NCBI GenBank assembly: GCA_012932865.1
Contig: SAXG01000003.1
Coordinates: forward strand, 1,488,001-1,552,000
DNA from: Amylostereum areolatum
Taxonomy: Eukaryota; Basidiomycota; Agaricomycetes; Russulales; Stereaceae
Length of the DNA: 64,000 nucleotides
Direction: 5' to 3'
Shown here piece by piece: positions 21,289 to 32,007 of the stretch; within the stretch, counting starts at the first letter, position 1, and each line of letters opens with the position of its first letter. The translations under genes were made by a program, and so were the position numbers. The notes under the pieces were generated by a model. It saw only the letters and a program-made list of their open reading frames with translations. It did not search any database and was not told where the DNA came from.

Positions 21289-23179
21289 ATGTCTCCCCGA
21301 TCTCAGTCTAAGGCCGATCCGCCCCTCTGCATATCCGAACAACCTCTCGTCCACACTCCTCGCAACTGGGCCTTCTACTGTGCCTTCGTCTTCGCAGTGC
21401 TTCCTCTATGGTCGATACCTCCTCTCTCATGGACATTCGTCGTTTACTCTCTCTATACCGGCTCACTGTGGTCGTATTCCTTCCGTGGTCTCGTATTCTT
21501 GTCGTTCGCCCTCGCAGAGGTCAGTCCAGTCCACCCGTCGTCCGCCGCCGCCGTCTGACTCTTGGGTTTCGAGGTCTTCTTCTCTGTCTACTATTACAAC
21601 CTCGCACGCTTTGTATCGGGCCCATGGCCGATCCCTTCTGGCGACATAGACGAGCTCAGGACCACCTTTCGGCGTGTTCTCCAGGCTGGTCTCGCTGACA
21701 TCCCTGAAGACGGTGATATAACATCAACGTCCTGGAAGCCCAGCAGAGGCAATTGAACAGCTTGAAGCTCACGACCACCGAGCCATCGATTTCCGTAACA
21801 GTCTACGGACTTGGTATGTGGCTAGCAATTGCTCTTCCCCACCTCGTTCGCATGCTCACACCCCTACCGCCAGGTTTGGAAGAGTACCGTGGTCTCATAT
21901 CCATAGGGAAGAGATGCGCGCATGGCTCTACTGGGCTATCTTTAACGCCCACATCCCTCCTCCCGCGGACATACCTCATGCCCACAAGAAATTTCTCGAC
22001 GAGTCCGTGGAGATGGTGGAAAAGCGCTCCGGCACAGTATTACCCAAAGGATCTAACCCGGCCGCGAAACCTATCCTTCTCACCCTCGACCCCGTCAATT
22101 TCGCATGGAGGCCGCTCGTGTGGTACATTTTCGTCGCCGTGGGAAATCATGCACTCAAGCATTTCCTGGTCACCCGTCAAGGCTTGAGTGTCATACACAG
22201 GGATGGCATCGAGTACCTCATCCGCGTACCCAAAGCATGGGAAGCAAGCGTGGGACCCTCGCCAGTCGTGTTCTTACACGGCTTAGGGCTGGGTCTGATT
22301 CAATACTACTTCTTCTTCGGAGACCTACTCGGGCAGACAGCCGACCGTCCGCTCCTCATTCCATTACAACCACACATCAGTCAAAACTTGTTCCATCCAA
22401 GATTCCTGACGCCGCTGGGACGGAAAGCTACAGCCCAGTCGATGCGTGCACTGTTCACGGAGTTGGGATGGACACAGGATGAGGAGCCCCGTGAAGACCT
22501 GACCGACGACGACGCCGCGAAGAGGAGAGGCGTCACAATCCTCAGTCACTCGAATGGCTCATTTGTGCATGCGTGGATACTCAAGGAGTGCCCAGAGCTT
22601 GTCACGCGTTCGTGTTTCGTAGATCCGGTTACATTCTGCTCCTGGGAAGGCGGTAAGTCTCTCAATCCTTCTACCAGTTCGAGTATTGACTTCGTGCACC
22701 TGATTGGTAGACGTCTGTTACAATTTCTTGTACAGGCGCCCTCATACGGTTAGTCTCGTCTTCCTACCATCTCGCGATTATGCCTTACCAAGTAATGTAG
22801 GCTTTACATCTTATCATGTATTACTTTGTCGGCTCCGAGCTCGGAGTGACCAACGTCCTCCAACGGCACTTTGACTGGTCAGCCAACTCGCTTTACTACG
22901 AGGAGATACCCAACGTGCGTGATCCCGCAAAGACAAAGTTCTTCGTTGGAGGACAGGATGCGATCTTGTCTGGGCCGGTAGGTTGTCCATCTCTGTTCCC
23001 TGGCCGACTCTCACTGCTTGATCCGTTGGCAGCGCGTCAAGAAATACCTCACCTCTCATGGGATACGCAAAGGCCTGCGCTACGATCCCACCGGCCGCCA
23101 CGGCTCAGCACTGTTGGGAGGCTCACCTGGCTACGATGCCCTCATTTCATGGCTGCGCGAACCCGAACTTTGTTTTTGA
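21289..23179 (+). CDS. Membrane-anchored alpha/beta hydrolase
   Basis: This is a lipase/esterase-type hydrolase with N-terminal membrane segments. The first exon after MSPRSQSKADPP contains two hydrophobic helices (FYCAFVFAVLPLWSIPPLSW and GLVFLSFALAEV). Next come FFSVYYYNLARFV, a soluble helical region and a further hydrophobic stretch (WRPLVWYIFVAVGNHAL). The hydrolase core shows the oxyanion region SPVVFLHGLGLGLIQYY, the nucleophile elbow ILSHSNGSFVHAW (SxSxGS instead of GxSxG), a likely acid Asp in FFVGGQDAIL and His in PTGRHGSALLGG. The fold is seen in many unannotated basidiomycete proteins. The substrate is unknown. The last codon is before TGA 23177. A short intron at 21716-21752 restores the frame (EAIEQLEAHDHRAIDFRNS). 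Confidence 0.8.
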
Positions 23180-23464
23180 TCTACAAGCTTTTTTGCTGGA
23201 TTTCTATAGAGTGCACACTTTATACATAACGTAAACCCCACCGGATTATCAGCCTTGCGACAAGCTTGTGACTTTTCCAGGCCGTGTCCTTTCTTCACCA
23301 CGTAATTGTCATATAATCACGCCGCTCTCACGAGTATCATCCTAATGGTCACACGATGTATATTTCTTATTTATCACACAATCTCTGCAGTGGACAACGT
23401 GGTGGACTGTCCTGACTCTTCTGAGCATCATACATGACCGGCATAAGCGATCTCGGTCAGTGCT

Positions 23465-24666
23465 TCAGAGTTTGACCTCCCGAACAAGACAAATGCCGTG
23501 AGATGCGAACAAAGCTAACACGTTCCATCGCCCAACCTTGTCCGTCTCCAGCATTCCATGCGCGCATGCATCATCCAATTTTCCGTTGAACCACTGAATG
23601 GTCTTCCGAGGCACAGCTACAAATCCCAAATGAACCTTCAATTACATGGACGCCAGGAGCACAATTTGGCACCCACCAGGAAAATCGCTTCCCCAAACCA
23701 CGCGCTCTTTCGACACCACTTCATATGCACCTCCTATGGCTGCTCCAGTACACAAGGCAGAGTCCCACCAACACTTGCGAAACTCGTCGAGGATCTGTGC
23801 CTCGGAGAGGGTCGCGCCCATGTAGCGTGCCAGTGCGGCAACGCGCGGCGCGATCGACGTCGTGGTTCCGCCAAGATGGGCAAGGAGGAATGAAAGGGAT
23901 CCGTAACGTTTGGTCTTGCCGGAGACAATGAGGTGTGCAATGGCTTTGGCGGTTTCGTTTGGAACCTGCAATTTTGTGGGAAGCAGAGAAATGACGCTGA
24001 GGTTTGGCGCACCTCTGTGATGGGAAGACCGAGCATGGCATGCGGAATTGGTGTCGAGTGGGGTGTTTGTGCGCCGTGGAGAAAGATGACAGCATTTCGG
24101 CGGTTGAGCCCTTCCCAAACGGGGTCGAACAAGTCGTCGCCAATGTATTCTGACGGATGAATGAACATCTGGAGCACGGAAACGCAAGCAGTTATACTCA
24201 CTGGCGGCGCTACCGTCGCCATAAGACGACGCTACCGCGATGCCAACGGCATGTAGGTCGTCCAGGACGTATGATATCATGTTAACGGCACCTAAACAAA
24301 ACAAAGGCGTCCTATGGTTCATGAGCGACCAACAAGGATACAAGGTTCACACGCACTGTCCACATCTCTCCAGTCACCTAAACACCCCCAAAATGCGAAC
24401 CGACGTGGATACAATGCGCATATATCGGCCATAGCGCGGTTTGCGTCGCGTGCCCGTGTTAAGGAGGCCATGTCAATGCCGTGGGGATATCCTGCGGGTA
24501 CGGAAAGGATGGCGAGCTCGACACCAAGAGCGTCCATGTTTTGGAGACTGAGATCCGGCGTCCATGGAAGATGTTCTGGTGGGGTGCGAAAGCCGACAGC
24601 GGCGGAGACATCGGCCTTGCGGTAGGTCGAGGGAAAGAAATGGTGGTGCACGTCGATTTTTCGCAT
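23465..24666 (-). CDS. Amidohydrolase-2 / ACMSD-type decarboxylase-like protein
   Basis: This is a TIM-barrel metal enzyme of the amidohydrolase-2 (ACMSD) family, whose members decarboxylate or hydrolyse aromatic and related acids. The start MRKIDVHHHFFP carries the metal-binding HxH. Other ligands are the His in VIFLHGAQTP, the His in LAHLGGTTTS and the Asp in VVWGSDFP. The block LQNMDALGVELAILSVPAGY is typical of the second strand-helix unit. The last exon splices as DFPAVPRKTIQWFN and ends LVREVKL. Fungal relatives include 6-methylsalicylate decarboxylase-like enzymes, so secondary or aromatic metabolism is possible. It lies head-to-tail behind the SDR gene (295 bp), which hints at a small catabolic pair. 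Confidence 0.85.
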
Positions 24667-24960
24667 GGTGGTAATGAAGAGAAAAGCGCAAAGGAAGTAC
24701 GGTCTGTCCCCGAGGACTTTGGGCGCAAGCTGGGTCGACTCAATATGATCTGTCAACAAACGACGTCCTTGTCACGCCGATCGATGAATGCTTGGGGGAC
24801 AGTCGAGAAAGCAAGTTCTGGGTCTGAAACAACTAAGTTATTCGTTCATTTCCTTAGCGATATCATTACAGTTTACTCGAGGTACGATGTATCTGAGGAA
24901 GTCTGTCAGTTTCGAAAGGGATAGAAGGTGAGAAACGACCGACAAACGCACCTTTTAACT

Positions 24961-25986
24961 TTAAACGTGTTTCCTGAAATCTTTGCACTCATCGCCGTCC
25001 CAGCTCACAAACTGGCCGGATAAAGCAGACGGAGCGCGGAGGGCCAGGCCGGCTATCACATGGCCGGGTACATCGGGAGGAAGCAGCTTTCCCTCTGCGT
25101 GTTCTCGCACAAAACTCTCGTGCACCGTTTTCACCATGTGTGACCCACCCTGTTCCCGTATCTGCAGCTGCATCTGTTCACACGTCAGTTTGTCCGCCTT
25201 TGTCCACTTCCATCAACCTGCTTTCCCAACTTACCGACGTATCAACCTTCCCCGGACGGACAGCCACGGAGATCACGCCCTTCTCTTCAGTCGCCAATGT
25301 CCTGCTCTATCAGTCCATAACGCAAGCACTTGACGTGAGAGATACCGGAAGCTCACCTGCAGATACTGTTCATCGCTGCCTTGCTTGCGTTGTATGCACC
25401 CCAACCGGCGACACCACCTGTCGCAGCACCTGAGCTAACAAACACAATCCGGCCCCCGATCGGACTCTGACGGAGAGATGGAAGAGCGGCCCTTGATGGC
25501 GGTCAAAAGGGAGAATACGTTGACGTCAAAGTGCGTTCTCCATTTATCCAGCGAATTGTTCGAATCCTCGATGCGGCCTACAGGATCGAGAGCAGCTGCG
25601 TTCAGTATAAGCGCGTCGATCCGTCCGTAATCGGTCCCGACAGACGAGATGGCCTGAGAGAGGGCAGGCTCATCCGTGCTGCAGACGCAAAACTAAGGTC
25701 AGACGAGGGTGGAAATGCGTGAAGGGCGGCAATCAGGACGGACACATTACAATCAATGATGCGAAGATCATGCGGATGCGACGTCGCGAGTTGGGTGAGT
25801 TGAGGGGTGCGGGTGCGGGAGATAGCGACGACGGTAGCCTTGAGCGAGTCGAGGAGGATAGATGCGACAGCGAGGCCAAGTCCTCTGGAACGGACGGGTA
25901 AGGGCGGACGCATCTAAGACGAAATATGGAGACATGTACTTGGACGCGCCGGTGAGGACGACGACGGGTTGGGGATGTGGGCCCAT
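24961..25986 (-). CDS. Short-chain dehydrogenase/reductase
   Basis: This is a classical Rossmann-fold SDR oxidoreductase using NAD(P). After MGPHPQPVVV comes the nucleotide-binding TGASKGLGLAVASI, with the Lys codon split by the first intron. Later motifs are LILNAAALDPVG (NAG-like), VSSGAATGGVAGW (catalytic Ser) and the YNASKAAMN active site (YxxxK). The C-terminus has VAVRPGKVDTSMQ (PG motif) and ends FVSWDGDECKDFRKHV. An Arg after the first strand (AISRTRTP) favours NADP(H). The layout resembles the sepiapterin-reductase/benzil-reductase-like group. The start ATG at 25986 is the first that keeps the Rossmann strand at the N-terminus. It is divergent from PDB1, 204 bp away. Confidence 0.87.
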
Positions 25987-26190
25987 AATGCGGTACGCGG
26001 TAAGGCTCGAACAGCTCAACGACTCTCAGACTCCGAGGTCGACTGGGAATGGCGGCCCCTGGCGGCCCGATATACACGCTGTTTACGCGTATTTGTCATC
26101 CTCCGACGCTTCCGAGTTTCTCTTCTCCGAGGGCGAGCGAGTACCACGTCGCCGTCACTCTCGTCCTCCTCTCATCCTCTCCTCCCCTCC

Positions 26191-27631
26191 ATGGCCTCTC
26201 GTGCCTTCTCTCGTCTCGCCCCAGCGCTCAGCAATGTCCGCTCCACCACCTCACTAGCGGCACGTCGCTCACTATACCGCACCTATGCGACCGAGTCCGG
26301 GAAGCACTCGGTCTGTTTCTTCTTACCTTTTCATGTGTCTGTCATACTCAACGTCTACTGTGTTTCAGATGACCGTCCGTGACGCGCTCAACGTTGCCAT
26401 GGAGGAGGAGATGCTTGCGTGACGAGAATGTTTTCATCTTGGGTGAGGAGGTCGCTCGTTACAATGGTGCCTACAAGGTACGCTTCTCCTTCCTTGCTGT
26501 CCAAGTCGCGTTGATCATTTTGGTATCGCTAGGTCACAAAAGGCCTTCTCGATAAGTTTGGTGAAAAACGCGTTGTCGATACTCCTATCACTGAGATGGG
26601 TTTTGCTGGTCTCGCAACGGGTGCCGCGCTGGCGGGTCTCCGACCCATGTACGTCTGCGGCTCACTCTTCTGCCGAAAAGCTTACACGAACGCAACTCTT
26701 TCTACAGATGCGAGTTCATGACCTTCAACTTCGCCATGCAGGCTATCGACCAAATCGTGAACTCCGCTGGCAAGACTTACTACATGTCCGGCGGAAATGT
26801 ACCATGTCCTATCGTCTTCCGTGGCCCCAATGGTGCGGCTGCCGGTGTTGGTGCTCAGCACTCGCAGGACTTTGCTTCTTGGTATGGCCAAATACCCGGG
26901 TTGAAGGTCCTCAGCCCGTGGAGTGCAGAGGACTGCAAGGGGCTGCTAAAGGTCTGTTTCGGTACGATTCTATTCATGCGCTGTACCAATTTTCCCTATC
27001 TAGGCGGCCATTCGTGATCCTAACCCCGTCGTGTTCCTTGAGAACGAGATGCTTTACGGTGTCTCTTTCCCCATGTCCTCTGAGGCTATGTCCGACAACT
27101 TCTTGCTTCCTATTGGCAAGGCCAAAGTCGAGCGGGAGGGCACCGACGTGACCATTGTCGCCCACAGCAAAATGGTTACCCACAGTCTGGAGGCGGCGGA
27201 TATCCTTGCACAGGAGGGTATCAAGGCAGAGGTTATCAACTTGCGTTCCATTCGTCCGCTTGATATCGAGACCATCAAGGCCTCCGTTAAGAAGACCAAC
27301 CGGTAAGCGAAGCCACTCCTTTTATCCAGCGGCTGCTGACGCGTGATACTCGTTTTAGTTTGGTCACTGTCGAGGGTGGCTTCCCCGCATTCGGTGTCGG
27401 GTCTGAAATCTGTGCGCAGATTGTCGAGAGCGAGGCGTTTGACTACCTCGATGCGCCCGTCGAGCGTGTTACGGGTGCCGACGTTCCTACTCCCGTGAGT
27501 CCCTTGCCCAGTCTCCTCACAATGTGTTCCTTATGTCTTTCCAGTACGCCACCAACCTCGAAGCCCTCGCTTTCCCTGACACCCCACTAATTGTCAAGGT
27601 CGCCAAGCGCGCTTTATACAGGACCAACTGA
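26191..27631 (+). CDS. PDB1: Pyruvate dehydrogenase E1 beta subunit, with apparent 1-base frameshift
   Basis: This is the beta subunit of the thiamine-diphosphate E1 of the mitochondrial pyruvate dehydrogenase complex. The presequence [18 protein letters not shown] is Arg/Ser rich. The core reads [103 protein letters not shown] and [18 protein letters not shown]. The C-terminus is [19 protein letters not shown]. Six introns are present. At 26414-26419 an extra base puts TGA (26420-26422) in frame just before [10 protein letters not shown]. Removing one base restores MLRDEN exactly as in the family. The gene is otherwise intact and essential in respiring fungi, so sequence error is the simpler reading. 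Confidence 0.93.
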
Positions 27632-28481
27632 GTGGTTTACATTACATTCTCTATATTTTGGTCATACGGGATGTGGTATAGACTTCCACTTGATTGCATT
27701 GCCTGTCCCTTATCTGCGGCCTCGCTAATGCAACACTAGACGGATACATCTATATGCCCTGGTGGCTATGTCACGGTGTCAAGGCGTTTACTTAGTCTGT
27801 CCTCGGACACGATGACCGCGCTGCAGAGTATCATGCACGTGTTCATTCAGGACTCTCAGTCTCAGTCTGGCATGTAACTCCCCCCAGCAACCGTCGAACA
27901 AGTGGCCTCAGGGAAACGCAAGGCCTTTGAAGGCCTCAAGCTCCATCAGGGTTCAGTACGTCCATCACCTCTTCTACTGTAGCAGACGCTATCCCGGGGA
28001 TCTGAGCAGCCTCTGCATCTTCCATCGCGGTTTCGAATTCGAAGACGCCACCGCGAGGGAATGTGCTTGTGTGCGAGGCTCGAAACAGAGACATGTGCAT
28101 GCGCCGAGTTCTTCGATCTTGGTGACGACGTGCAGAATCTGGAGCTCATCCTTGGGATCCTCGAGCCCATTGATTGCGTATGTCGTGCATGTCCATCTAC
28201 CTTTTCTGAGATGATATTCGCTATCTGCGATAGGTCGAGGATGCAATTACATGCGAGGTTCATTACTTTGAAACTAGTATGAAGCGTAGATTCTTCCACA
28301 CAACTCGTGGCCTGGATTTGCATGGGCTCGTCTGGGCTCGTGCTGTGGATAACGAACGTGGATGACACAAAATGATACATTTTCTACATTGTGGTCATTG
28401 CTAAAGACTTGTGCTAAATTACATTGACAACTAGATATATACGTCTGCCTTGATGCCTGCTTTTTGCCTCGTCTTTTACGA
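27632..28481. other. Intergenic region between PDB1 and HIS4 3' ends
   Basis: About 850 bp lies between two convergent genes. It holds one gene-like minus-strand region (27936-28380), listed separately, and otherwise UTR-like sequence. Confidence 0.4.
27936..28380 (-). pseudogene. Possible gene remnant (unrecognised)
   Basis: On the minus strand three frames each hold protein-like sequence without obvious splice sites between them. These are NLACNCILDLSQIANIISEK (28200-28260), then INGLEDPKDELQILHVVTK with IEELGACTCLCFEPRT (28070-28180), then GGVFEFETAMEDAEAAQIPG and ATVEEVMDVLNPDGA ending at TGA 27936. Composition and the lack of a plausible N-terminus suggest a broken gene or a small gene with frame errors. 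I cannot name a family, and chance is not excluded. Confidence 0.3.
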
Positions 28482-31202
28482 CTACTGCATGGTAGCCATG
28501 CGTATGCGCACGGCGTTGGCGTGAGCCTGGAGTCCTTCACAATCTGCCAGCGTGGCCACGATGGGCCCGAGCGCCTTCAAGCCGTCTGACGTCAACTCTT
28601 GCGAGGTGATGTGTTTTTGGAACGATAGCGTGTTCACTCCGCTGAACTGGCGCGCGTACCCGTTCGTTGGCAATGTATGGTTCGTCCCCGAGGCGTAGTC
28701 TCCGCAGCTATGAGGGAGAAGAGAAGACGTTCATAGTCAGAGGCGCAGTTGCGATAGGGGGAGGGGAGAGAGAAGGGCAGTCACGCTGCTCACCTTTCGG
28801 GCGAGTACGGCCCCACAAAGACGCTGCCGGCATTCTCGACCAGGGCCACGCGCTTGCTGGCGTCCTCGAGGTGGAGGATGAGGTGTTCGGGTGCGTAGTC
28901 GTTCGAGAAGTCCATCGCTTGCTCGACCGTGTCGACCTGCACGATCAGGCTCTTCGCGACGGATTGACGTACGATGTCCACGCGCGCGAGCGCTCGCGCC
29001 TGCAGGTCGACTTCATGTTCGATCTCGGCAAGCCTCGCGGGTGAGAGGGCCACGGAGACGAGGACGACTTGAGAATCAACACCGTGTTCTGCTTGAGAGA
29101 GGAGGTCCGCGGCGACGAAGGCAGGAATGGAGGTGTGGTCCGCGATGACCTGTTCGGCCCACCAAACGAAGGTCAGAGTGCAATCGGAAGGGTACGAAAG
29201 GGGGTGTACGAACGAGAACTTCGGACGGCCCAGCGGGCATGTCGATTGACACGAGCGCGTCGGTGTCGTTTTGAACAAGCAGTTTGGCTGCGGTGACCCA
29301 CTGATTCCCAGGACCAAAGATTTTATCGACCTTGGGAACGGTCTTCGTGCCGTATGCGAGGGCAGCGACGGCTTGACCTCCACCCGCCCTAAGCACGGCA
29401 GACGCGCCGACGAGGTGGGCGACATACATTACTTCGGGGGATATGCTCCCGTCGGGGCGCGGTGGGGTCGCGAGCACGATCTCACGACAACCGGCGACTT
29501 GGGCGGGAATACCAAGCATGAGCGCGGTCGAAGGGAGAATGGCGGTGCCTCCTGGGACATAAAGACCGACGCGCGCGATGGGCCGCGCAAAACGCGAGCA
29601 AACGACGCCGGGCATCGTCTCAACGACGAGAGATCCGCCGTCGGCCACCTGAGCGGCATGGAACTTGTGGATGTTCGCGTAGGCGGCGTCGATCGCGGCA
29701 CGCACATCATCGGGAAGGGTCATTGTCTCCGGGGCGAACGGTGCGGAAATGACGGGGGAGGGCAGGGTTGCTTTGTCGAACTTGGCGGTCAGTTCGAGAA
29801 GCGCGGCGTCGCCCCGCGTGCGCACGTCGTCGACGATTGGTTTGACCTTGGCGATCATCTCGTCGAATTTGAGCACGGGTCTGCGAAGGAGCGCGGCGCG
29901 CTCGGTAGGGGATAGGCTGGCGAGGTTGTGGGTGCGCATGCGGATAGGGGCGTCGATATTGGGTGGGGGAGGAGGAGCCGCTATAGGAACGGGAGGAAGG
30001 GGTTTTGACTCTGTGGGGACAGATTTGCGCGCGGCGACATATTGCGGTTTTGCATTGCCTGGCCTTCGGGATACCTTGTGCGCTTTGGCGTCGAGAGAAC
30101 GTTCGATGTCGGAAACACTGACACCAGCCGCGACGCAGCGAGCAAGGGTGAAGTAGAGAAGATCGGCGGCCTCAAAGGCGACATCCTCCCTGGTCTCGGC
30201 CGCGCAGAGCTCGTCTGCCTCCTCCTTGATTTTGGCGTGGAGGAGTTGAGAATCGTTGAACAGGCGTCGAGTGTACGAGCCTTCCGGAGCGGACTCGAGA
30301 CGGGATTGCAGCGTGGTCTCGAGTAGCGACAGACCGTCGAGGTGGCCATAACAGGACGCGCGGTTGAGGTGGCAGAAGCCAGATCCATGCTGCACGACGC
30401 TGAACTCGAGACTGTCTGAATCGCAATCGAGACGAATGCGAACAATATCCTGTGTGGAGCCTGAAGTTTCGCCCTTTCGCCAAAGTCCGTGCTTGCGGGA
30501 TTGATAAACGCCCTTTCCAGTCAGGATAGACTGCTTTATTGATTCGCGGGAAGAGTAGACGAGGCCGAGGGAGCGGCCGCTGTGAAGATAGGAGGAGACG
30601 ACGGTAGGAACCAGGCCGTCTGGGCGATCCGAGGTGATGGGCGAGAGGAAGACGTCGGCGACGTTGAGCCGTGTTTGAGTTGAATCGGAGAGCGTAAGTT
30701 GGGATATGGGGAGGATGGGAATTGCTCCGACAGAAAGAAGCTCGCGGATGATCGAAGTGGAAGGAAGGGCGGGGGAAGTGGAGAGGACGTAAATGGAGGA
30801 GCCGGCGAAAAAGCGAGAGACGGAGGAGATGAGGTCGAGTTCGAGGGATGGGGACTTGAGCATGACTCCGGAGACGCCCGTGCGCACCTTGTCAGACACG
30901 GCGCTAGCATTTGCGACGTCGAGGAGGAGGAGGAGGCGAGCGGCGGGGATGGCGCCGACGAGCTCGCGGGCGGAGGAAAGGGGAACGATGATCTTGTCTG
31001 CACCTTGATCAAGCCACGATACGAGCTGGTCCTGATCTACGGAGACGTCTTGGTCGACGAGGATGTAGCGATCGTGGTACTCGGACAGAGTGTTTTCTGA
31101 GGAGAGGCTGGGGAGGGCTGGAAGGATAACAGGGCCGAGGCGAGCCAATGCAGAGAGAACGTCCTCATCACGCTCATCCTGAAGGGGGAGAAAGACGGAC
31201 AT
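28482..31202 (-). CDS. HIS4: Trifunctional histidine biosynthesis protein HIS4
   Basis: One polypeptide of about 850 residues carries three activities of histidine synthesis: phosphoribosyl-AMP cyclohydrolase, phosphoribosyl-ATP pyrophosphohydrolase and histidinol dehydrogenase. After an N-terminal Hisa-like region come the cyclohydrolase motifs [15 protein letters not shown] and [19 protein letters not shown]. The pyrophosphohydrolase reads [19 protein letters not shown] and [14 protein letters not shown]. After a Pro-rich linker the dehydrogenase has [64 protein letters not shown] and [20 protein letters not shown] first exon of about 2 kb is followed by two introns. The fusion is usual in fungi. 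The start [14 protein letters not shown] at 31202 is the first Met. Confidence 0.96.
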
Positions 31203-32007
31203 GTTGTGCTAGACGTCGGTTTGTGCGCGCTCGTCGTCGTCGTCGATTTGCTGAAAAGTTGTCGAGCGGATTCGTGCTTGACTCGATAGGCCGTCGCGTC
31301 GCACGTGATGCAATATTAACGCGAGGCCCGAGTCGCGTCGAACAGCAATTTAGTCGAACTCATCGAGCTCATCTCTGGATTACTAAACGTTTCGTTCGCG
31401 ATCTCCTTGCTTTAGGGGTAGAATACGGCATGGATAATGCATACTTACGACGAAGTGGCTCAGGACTGAGTGTGCTGCGCAACGGGAAGCTAATGTTGGT
31501 GAAGCGCTGAACGAGTCAATGACGACATGGCACATGCACTGGCAGAGGGGCCGTTCGGAGTGAAAAACAGGGATCTACACGCGTCCACGGGGGGGCAGGA
31601 GCGATGGCCGTTATCTGTTCGCCTGCGCGTGCGCAGTGATGAGTGGGGGAGGAAGCTGGAAGGTACGCATAACGCAGCTACTGAATGGCGAGGGAGGGCA
31701 GGCGGCGGAGTCGGGCCAGGGAAGCGCGAAGGAGAGAGCAGGTGCGAGGAAGTTGTATGAAAGAGCACACACGCGTGATCCTAGGCAGAACGTCGGCACT
31801 GCGATCGATAAACTGGAAACGGACAGAAAGAGTACAAACGATCTTTCTTTGGGAACAACGCCGCTTTCAAGTTCGCACGGCCGCTCAGGGCCCTTTCAGA
31901 CGCGTCGCGCTTCCTTATTACTTATACCTTCTCCTGCTCACTTCCTTCCCTTGCCCCCTCTCTTCTCTCCCCACTTACTCTTACTATATATTTTCCTTAC
32001 TGCTTAA
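31203..32007. promoter_or_regulatory. Divergent intergenic region, HIS4 / Argonaute
   Basis: About 800 bp separates the divergent HIS4 and Argonaute starts. The last 100 bp before Argonaute is pyrimidine-rich, with an AT-rich TATATATT patch at 31984-31994, close to the ATG. No gene is supported. A Gcn4-like core (TGACTC) is not evident near HIS4 by eye. Confidence 0.35.

Noticed and set aside
31148..31510. Plus-strand frame over the HIS4 start and promoter
   Set aside because: Antisense to HIS4 exon 1 and Arg-rich without motif. Not supported.
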